Shown: piece by piece, positions 29,712 to 34,422 of the stretch
Position numbering within the stretch: the first letter of the stretch is position 1
Layout: each line of letters starts with the position of its first letter
Origin: Nocardia brasiliensis IFM 10847
Lineage (GTDB): Bacteria; Actinomycetota; Actinomycetes; Mycobacteriales; Mycobacteriaceae
Assembly (NCBI RefSeq): GCF_000710915.1
Contig: NZ_BAUA01000092.1
Span: 1 to 34,422 of the forward strand
Reading direction: 5' to 3'
Length of the DNA: 34,422 bases
The notes under the pieces: model-generated
Databases searched by the model: none
What the model was told of the DNA's origin: nothing
The model's input: only the letters and a program-made list of their open reading frames with translations
Translations under genes and position numbers: made by a program

Positions 29712-30284
29712 TCAGACCTGAACGATGGAGGTCACAGGGTAGTCACCCTGACGCTCCCGGCCGTTGAGGAAGGTGAGTTCCAGAACCACGGCGGCCGCGA
29801 CGATCTCGGCGCCGGCCTGCCGGAACAGGTCGGCCGCCGCGGCCAGAGTGCCGCCGGTGGCGAGCACGTCGTCGAGCAGCAACACCCGGCGGCCCGCGAG
29901 CGGGACGCCGTCGGCGGGGATCTCGAGCGCGGCGGTGCCGTACTCGAGTTCGTACTCGCGCTCGAGGACCGGCGGCGGCAGCTTGCCCGCCTTGCGCACG
30001 GCGATCACGCCGGTGCCGAGGCTGGCGGCCACGCCGGCGCCGATCAGGAAGCCGCGGGCGTCGACGCCGGCCACCAGGTCGGCGTCGGGCGCGATGTGCG
30101 CGAGGCAATCGATGACGGTGCGGAAGCCCTCCGCATCAGCGAACACCGGGGTGAGGTCGGCGAAACGGACTCCCGGGGTGGGGAAGTCGTCGCGCCAGCG
30201 GGTCAAGCGCTCGACCGCGTCCGCGGCCAGGCTGGTCCGCTGGGCGGCTAGCTCGTCGGACTCGATCGCCGCGTGCTTACTCAT
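29712..30284 (-). CDS. apt: Adenine phosphoribosyltransferase
   Basis: GAGAGG before the ATG at 30284 gives 190 residues (a GTG two codons upstream is possible). The enzyme converts adenine and PRPP to AMP in purine salvage. Key features are FPTPGVRFADLTPVF, LVAGVDARGFLIGAGVAASLG, the hood region LPPPVLEREYELEYGTAALEI, and the PRPP-binding loop VLLLDDVLATGGT. It is the last gene of the secD-secF-lipoprotein-apt run, 37 bases after the lipoprotein. In M. tuberculosis relA follows at once; here an unrelated convergent methyltransferase does. Confidence 0.97.
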   Translation of the reverse strand: MSKHAAIESDELAAQRTSLAADAVERLTRWRDDFPTPGVRFADLTPVFADAEGFRTVIDCLAHIAPDADLVAGVDARGFLIGAGVAASLGTGVIAVRKAGKLPPPVLEREYELEYGTAALEIPADGVPLAGRRVLLLDDVLATGGTLAAAADLFRQAGAEIVAAAVVLELTFLNGRERQGDYPVTSIVQV

Positions 30285-30321
30285 CGACACCTCTCCATCA
30301 TCACTTCACCCACAGCACCTG

Positions 30322-32043
30322 TCACCGCTTCAACACCCAGCGGTCCATGTTCCACCCGGTTCCGGCCTGGCTGGGCGCGGGTATCCCGTTCTGCAGGCCG
30401 CCGCCGAACGCGATGGTGCGCGGGGTGGCAAACAGGGGGATGCTCGGCAACTCCGCCCACAGCAGGTTCTCGGCTTCGGTGAGCAGATTCAGCTGTGTGG
30501 TCGAGTTGTCGTCGACCGCAAGCTGATCGGTGATCGCATCGTAACGGCCGTTGCCGAATCGCCCGAAATTGAGCCCGCTTCCGGTACGCAACGAACTGGC
30601 CGCGACGACGCCGCTCAGCGACCCGGACGGGCCGGGCGCGGCCGCGGTACCCGCCAGGATCGCGTCGACCTTACCCTCGCTGAGCTGGGTGGGAACGAAA
30701 TCCGGGGCGCCGGCGTCGACGATGGTGAGGCCGGCCGGTTTGCACGCTTCCGTGATCATCGCCACGGTCTGCGCGCGCCGGTCGTCCGGGCGCAGATAGC
30801 CGATCCGGATGGTCGGGTTCTGCGCCTTGGACGCCGCGACGGCCTGCGTGGCACCGCCCACGTCACCGCCGCCGAACTTGCTTCCCGCGCCCGCCGCCGG
30901 GCCGTAGTACAGCGAATCCTGTTGCACGATATGGGTGTTCAGCGGCCCGGAACCGAGACCGGTTTTCGGCACGTCCTTGACCTGCCCCAGCTTCTCGAAC
31001 AGCGCCTGGCGCGGCACGCACAGGGCCAGCGCCCGGCGCAGTTCCGCGGAGCCCAGCACGCCCCCGGTGGCGAGCACCAACTGCTCGGCGCCGCGCCCGG
31101 GCAGGTTCTCCACCCGGAATCCGTCCAGGTTCAGGTCTTTCACCGATCCGGCGCCGATATCGATGACGCCCATCGCGCTGTCACCGACCTTGGATTTCAG
31201 ATCGACGTTCTTGGGCCACACCAGGATCCGGCCGGTCGCGGGCGTGCGACCCCACCACCGCTCGTTCGACACCAGGACCAAACCGTCCTTCTCGCTGAAG
31301 GATTCGATCCGGTACGGCCCGGAGGAGGGGAACCGCGTGAGGTCCAGCTTGCCCGGCTTCAGATTCCAGCCGGTGTTCCAGAACTCGGCGATCCGCCCGA
31401 TGGCGTTCCCGTCGCCGGATTGCACCGCCGACACGATGTTCGGCACGTTCGCCGCCTGCGCCGCGATATGCGCGGGCAGCACCTCACCGGCCGCGAACAG
31501 CGTGCGCCAGGCGGCGTAGCGCCGATCCGGCCGGAACACCACGAGGGCGTCCCGGGAACCGGGCTGGCAGTCCACCCGCTCGATATCGGCGTAGCCCGCG
31601 GTGCTCGCCGCGTCGAACGCCGGAACCGGGCCCCGGTCACCGGGTTTGGTGAACCGGCCGCTGCGCGCCGCCCAGGTGAGCACCAGGTCGTCGCAGGAGG
31701 TCGGCACGCCGTCGGAGTACACGCCGTCGGGATTGAGCCGGTACTGGATGGTCTGCTGCTCGGCGGGCGTCTCCTTGGCGGTGCCGAAATCGGTGTCGGC
31801 GACCTGCTGACCGTCCGGTCCGGTGTAGAAGAACCCGGTGAGCACCCGGCCGAACACGGCGGCAGCACCGGAACTCACGCCGAGCGTGCTGCCGCCGTTG
31901 TAGGTGGTGATGGTGGCGTCCACGGCATAGCCGATGGACGGCACCTGGTTCTTGCTCGAGCACCCGGCCGCCAGTCCGGCGGCGGTGACGCCCGCGGCCA
32001 GTACCGCGAGCAGGCGGACCGTGCGGCTGCGTGGCTTTCGCAT
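30322..32043 (-). CDS. Oligopeptide-type ABC transporter substrate-binding lipoprotein
   Basis: This 573-residue protein has a lipoprotein signal peptide: basic start MRKPRSR, hydrophobic core, lipobox LAAGC with Cys at about 28. The SBP_bac_5 fold follows, including SVQSGDGNAIG, WNTGWNLKPGKLDLTRFPSSGPYRI and IRIGYLRPDDRRAQ, and the C-terminal YDAITDQLAVDD ... LLWAELPSIPLFA pattern. It corresponds in position to Rv2585c of M. tuberculosis between secF and apt. No permease or ATPase gene is adjacent, so its transporter partners lie elsewhere or it acts alone. AGGGGAG precedes the ATG, and secF ends 17 bases upstream. Confidence 0.92.
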   Translation of the reverse strand: MRKPRSRTVRLLAVLAAGVTAAGLAAGCSSKNQVPSIGYAVDATITTYNGGSTLGVSSGAAAVFGRVLTGFFYTGPDGQQVADTDFGTAKETPAEQQTIQYRLNPDGVYSDGVPTSCDDLVLTWAARSGRFTKPGDRGPVPAFDAASTAGYADIERVDCQPGSRDALVVFRPDRRYAAWRTLFAAGEVLPAHIAAQAANVPNIVSAVQSGDGNAIGRIAEFWNTGWNLKPGKLDLTRFPSSGPYRIESFSEKDGLVLVSNERWWGRTPATGRILVWPKNVDLKSKVGDSAMGVIDIGAGSVKDLNLDGFRVENLPGRGAEQLVLATGGVLGSAELRRALALCVPRQALFEKLGQVKDVPKTGLGSGPLNTHIVQQDSLYYGPAAGAGSKFGGGDVGGATQAVAASKAQNPTIRIGYLRPDDRRAQTVAMITEACKPAGLTIVDAGAPDFVPTQLSEGKVDAILAGTAAAPGPSGSLSGVVAASSLRTGSGLNFGRFGNGRYDAITDQLAVDDNSTTQLNLLTEAENLLWAELPSIPLFATPRTIAFGGGLQNGIPAPSQAGTGWNMDRWVLKR

Positions 32044-32060
32044 GAACTCCCCTGCCTGTG

Positions 32061-33275
32061 TCAGTGCCGCCGCTTCTGCCGTTTGCCGCTCGGGCGCGCG
32101 CCCGGTCGGGGGGCCTGGCCGGGATCACGGGGCCTGCGTGGCTCGTCGTCACCGAAGGACCGGCCGGTCGCGGCGGTGACCCGGCGATCGGCCTCGTACG
32201 CCGCCCGCGCGCCGGCCGCACCGGCCCGCTTGTTGAGCACCTTCTTGGTGTGCGCGGCGACCGGACCCCAGCGTTCCTTGATCGACACCAGCAACGGAAC
32301 CGCAAGGAAGATCGACGAATACGCGCCGACGACCATGCCGACCAGCTGCACCAGCGCCAGATCCTTGAGGGTGCCGACGCCCAGCAGCCAGACCGCGATC
32401 ACCAGCATGCCGATAATCGGCAGGATGCCGATGACCGTGGTGTTGATCGAGCGCATCAGGGTCTGATTGGCCGCCAGGTTCGCCTGCTCGGCGTAGGTGC
32501 GCTTGCTCAGATGCAGCACGCCGCGGGTGTTCTCCTCGACCTTGTCGAACACCACGACGTTGTCGTAGAGCACGTAGCCGAGAATGGTGAGCAGACCGAT
32601 CACCGCGGCGGGCGTCACCTCGAAACCGACCAGCGAATAGATGCCGCCGGTGACGATCATGTTGAAGAACAGGGATCCGATGGCCGCGATGGACATGTCC
32701 CGTTCGAACCGGATCGCGATGTAGAGCATCGTCAACAACACGAAGACGATGAGCGCGATCACCGCCTTCTTGGTGATCTCACCGCCCCAGGTCTCGCTGA
32801 TCTCGGCGACGCTGATCGCGTTGCGCGATTCCGCGCCGCTGCGGTCCTTCGGATGGAAGGCGTTGAACAGCGCGGTCTGCAACTCGTCGGCCTGGCTGGT
32901 GCTCAGCGTGTCGGAGCGGACCTGAATGGTCGCCGCCGCACCGGAACCCACCTTCTGCACCGACACCGGCTTGTGCCCGAAGGTCGCCGCGTAGACGTCC
33001 TCGACCTTCGAGGTGGTGACGTTGTCCGCGGCCGGGATGCCGATCCGCGACCCGCCTGCGAAGTCGATGCCGAGGGTGAATCCGCGAACGCCGATGCTCA
33101 GCAACGAGATCAGCAGGAACACCGCGGTCAAGCCGTAGTAGAAACGGCGCCGGCTGACGATCTTGAAACCGCCGGTGCCGGTGTAGAGCCGCTCGAAGAT
33201 GCTGTGCTTGGGGGCATTCGCGTCGTCGATCTCGTCCGCGTAACTCGGCTCCAGGGTAGGGCTCGAATTGTTCAT
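32061..33275 (-). CDS. secF: Protein translocase subunit SecF
   Basis: This 404-residue protein, with SecD, uses the proton gradient to pull preproteins released by SecYEG out of the membrane. After a polar N-terminus of about 45 residues comes TM1 (FYYGLTAVFLLISLLSI), then FTLGIDFAGGSRIG and the small P4 domain. Five further helices follow (VIALIVFVLLTMLYIAIRF, FFNMIVTGGIYSLVGF, VIGLLTILGYVLYDNVVVFDKV with the conserved polar patch, then two more). The C-terminal 60 residues are basic and Arg/Pro-rich, longer than in E. coli. Its ATG overlaps the secD stop as ATGA. Confidence 0.97.
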   Translation of the reverse strand: MNNSSPTLEPSYADEIDDANAPKHSIFERLYTGTGGFKIVSRRRFYYGLTAVFLLISLLSIGVRGFTLGIDFAGGSRIGIPAADNVTTSKVEDVYAATFGHKPVSVQKVGSGAAATIQVRSDTLSTSQADELQTALFNAFHPKDRSGAESRNAISVAEISETWGGEITKKAVIALIVFVLLTMLYIAIRFERDMSIAAIGSLFFNMIVTGGIYSLVGFEVTPAAVIGLLTILGYVLYDNVVVFDKVEENTRGVLHLSKRTYAEQANLAANQTLMRSINTTVIGILPIIGMLVIAVWLLGVGTLKDLALVQLVGMVVGAYSSIFLAVPLLVSIKERWGPVAAHTKKVLNKRAGAAGARAAYEADRRVTAATGRSFGDDEPRRPRDPGQAPRPGARPSGKRQKRRH

Positions 33276-34422
33276 CGTGACGCCTCCCGCACCAGTGCGC
33301 CGGTGCTCGCCTTACGTTCCCTGGCAATTTCCTGTACCGCTCCGAGGCCGTTGACCGACGGTTTCGCCCAGTAGGACGAGCGCGAGGCCATCATCATCAG
33401 CGGCGCGGTGACCAGGTACAGCACGATCACGTCGAGGACCGTGGTGATGCCGAGGGTGAACGCGAAGCCCTTCACCTGTCCGGCCGCGAGGATGTAGAGC
33501 ACGGCGGAGGCGATGAGGCTCACCGTCTTACCGGAGAGGTTGGTGCGCTGGGCGCGGGCCCAGCCGCGCGGCACGGCCGAACGGAAGCTGCGGCCCTCGC
33601 GCATCTCGTCCTTGATGCGTTCGAAGAACACCACGAACGAGTCGGCGGTCAGGCCGATACCGATGATCAGACCGGCGATACCGGCCAGGTCCAGGGTGAA
33701 GTTGATCCACCGGCCCAGCAGGATGATCAGGCCGTACACCGCGACGCCGGAGGCGAGCAGCGAGAATCCGGCGAGGAAGCCGAGCATCCGGTAGTAGAGC
33801 AGGCAGTACACCAGCACCACCGCCAGGCCGATCGCGCCCGCGAGCAGGCCGGCCCGCAGCGACGAGAGGCCGAGCGTCGCCGACACGGTCTCGGCCTCGG
33901 AGGTCTCGAACGACAGCGGCAGCGAGCCGTACTTCAGGGTGTTCGCCAGTTCCTTGGCCGAGGCCGCGGTGAAGCTACCGCTGATCTCGCTGGTGCCGTC
34001 GGTCTGCACGCCCTGCACGGTCGGGGCGGTGATGACCTTGGTGTCGAGGGTGATCGCGACCTGCTTGTACAGCATGTCCTTGGTGAGCTGGGCCCACTGC
34101 TCGGCACCGGTCGACTTGAACTTCAGCTGCACCACGTTCATCGCGCGCCGCGAATCGAAAGCCGAAGTGGCGTCGGAGATTTCCTGGCCGTCGAGCCTGC
34201 TCTTGTCCAGCAGGTAGACGTTGCCGTCCGAACCACAGGTGACCAGCGGCAGATTCGGGTCGTCGTTGCCCGCGAGCGGATCCGGCTTGCCGCAGTCGAT
34301 GGCGGCCATCGCGGCCTGCTGCACGGTGGGATCGGTGCTCTGCCTGGTCGCCCTGGCCTGCTGGATGTCCTTCTGCGTCTGCTCGCGCGAGGTGAGCGAC
34401 GGGTCCGGCGGCGGGGTTCGGC
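33272..34422 (-). CDS. secD: Protein translocase subunit SecD, N-terminus outside window
   Basis: The frame is open to the right edge, so the first membrane helix and early P1 domain are missing; about 382 codons are visible. The visible part begins in the extracytoplasmic P1 domain and continues with TKDMLYKQVAITLDTKVITAP and SGSFTAASAKELANTLKYGSLPL. The five C-terminal helices of the SecD/RND fold follow (including GLAVVLVYCLLYYRMLGFLAG, LDLAGIAGLIIGIGLTADSFVVFFERIKDE and FAFTLGITTVLDVIVLYLVTAPL). The protein acts with SecF in the inner membrane. It heads the operon secD-secF-lipoprotein-apt. Confidence 0.97.
   Translation of the reverse strand, partial: RTPPPDPSLTSREQTQKDIQQARATRQSTDPTVQQAAMAAIDCGKPDPLAGNDDPNLPLVTCGSDGNVYLLDKSRLDGQEISDATSAFDSRRAMNVVQLKFKSTGAEQWAQLTKDMLYKQVAITLDTKVITAPTVQGVQTDGTSEISGSFTAASAKELANTLKYGSLPLSFETSEAETVSATLGLSSLRAGLLAGAIGLAVVLVYCLLYYRMLGFLAGFSLLASGVAVYGLIILLGRWINFTLDLAGIAGLIIGIGLTADSFVVFFERIKDEMREGRSFRSAVPRGWARAQRTNLSGKTVSLIASAVLYILAAGQVKGFAFTLGITTVLDVIVLYLVTAPLMMMASRSSYWAKPSVNGLGAVQEIARERKASTGALVREASR

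Noticed and set aside
29764..32466. A plus-strand open frame of 900 codons
   Set aside because: It is antisense to apt and the substrate-binding lipoprotein, both clear family members. Such long antisense frames are expected from strong GC bias at third positions, and its translation is Arg/Gly/Pro-rich without domains.
1..34422. Search for tRNA, rRNA, CRISPR arrays, insertion sequences, integrase or attachment sites
   Set aside because: No cloverleaf-like sequence, regularly spaced repeats, transposase or recombinase motifs, or long terminal repeats were recognised by eye; a tRNA scan and a repeat search would be needed to confirm. The secretion cluster therefore cannot be called an integrative element from this window.

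Overview
The window looks like chromosome of a high-GC, mycolic-acid-containing actinomycete, most likely Nocardia or a close relative. This rests on recognisable gene families, not on a database search. The signs are strongly GC-biased third codon positions, the secD-secF-lipoprotein-apt-rel gene set in mycobacterial order, a secreted cutinase, a meromycolate-type acyl carrier protein and a type IV secretion cluster of actinomycete style. No tRNA, rRNA, CRISPR array or insertion sequence was seen.

Layout. (1) Bases 1-5389, minus strand: eight tightly overlapping genes of a type IV secretion (conjugation-like) apparatus. They comprise three VirB8-like anchors (one a probable lipoprotein), two small two-TM proteins, two MinD/CpaE-type ATPase-like proteins with degenerate P-loops, and a VirB6/TrbL-like protein running off the left edge. 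(2) 5447-7075: a large secreted cutinase-family hydrolase directly upstream of, and probably read into, that operon. (3) 7439-9826: rel, the (p)ppGpp synthetase/hydrolase. (4) 10127-12048: a secreted phosphodiesterase-type protein divergent from a metallophosphoesterase. (5) 12129-15225, minus strand: vWA protein, divergent adenylosuccinate-synthetase-like enzyme and catalytically dead Nudix (NrtR-like) regulator, headed by a 21-bp palindrome. This is the best candidate here for an undescribed system. (6) 15325-22090: accessory genes: Rid-family protein, saccharopine-dehydrogenase-like protein, YbaK-like deacylase, HxlR regulator divergent from an NTF2-like/MmcQ pair, orphan acyl carrier protein, MerR regulator, two unknown proteins and an alpha/beta hydrolase. 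(7) 22150-27550: ABC-F ATPase with a possible attenuator leader, glycolipid-binding-family protein, and a desaturase / EamA transporter / hydrolase operon. (8) 27551-28285: remnants including an MFS transporter C-terminus with its terminator. (9) 28286-29675: CGNR regulator divergent from a methyltransferase. (10) 29712-34422, minus strand: secD (partial)-secF-oligopeptide-binding lipoprotein-apt.

How it fits together. In Mycobacterium tuberculosis secD, secF, Rv2585c, apt and relA are contiguous. Here the same order and strand are kept, but about 20 kb of mostly accessory genes on both strands separates apt from rel. Many small divergent regulator/target pairs in that interval have visible dyad operators, as expected of a slowly accreted accessory block inside a conserved housekeeping neighbourhood.
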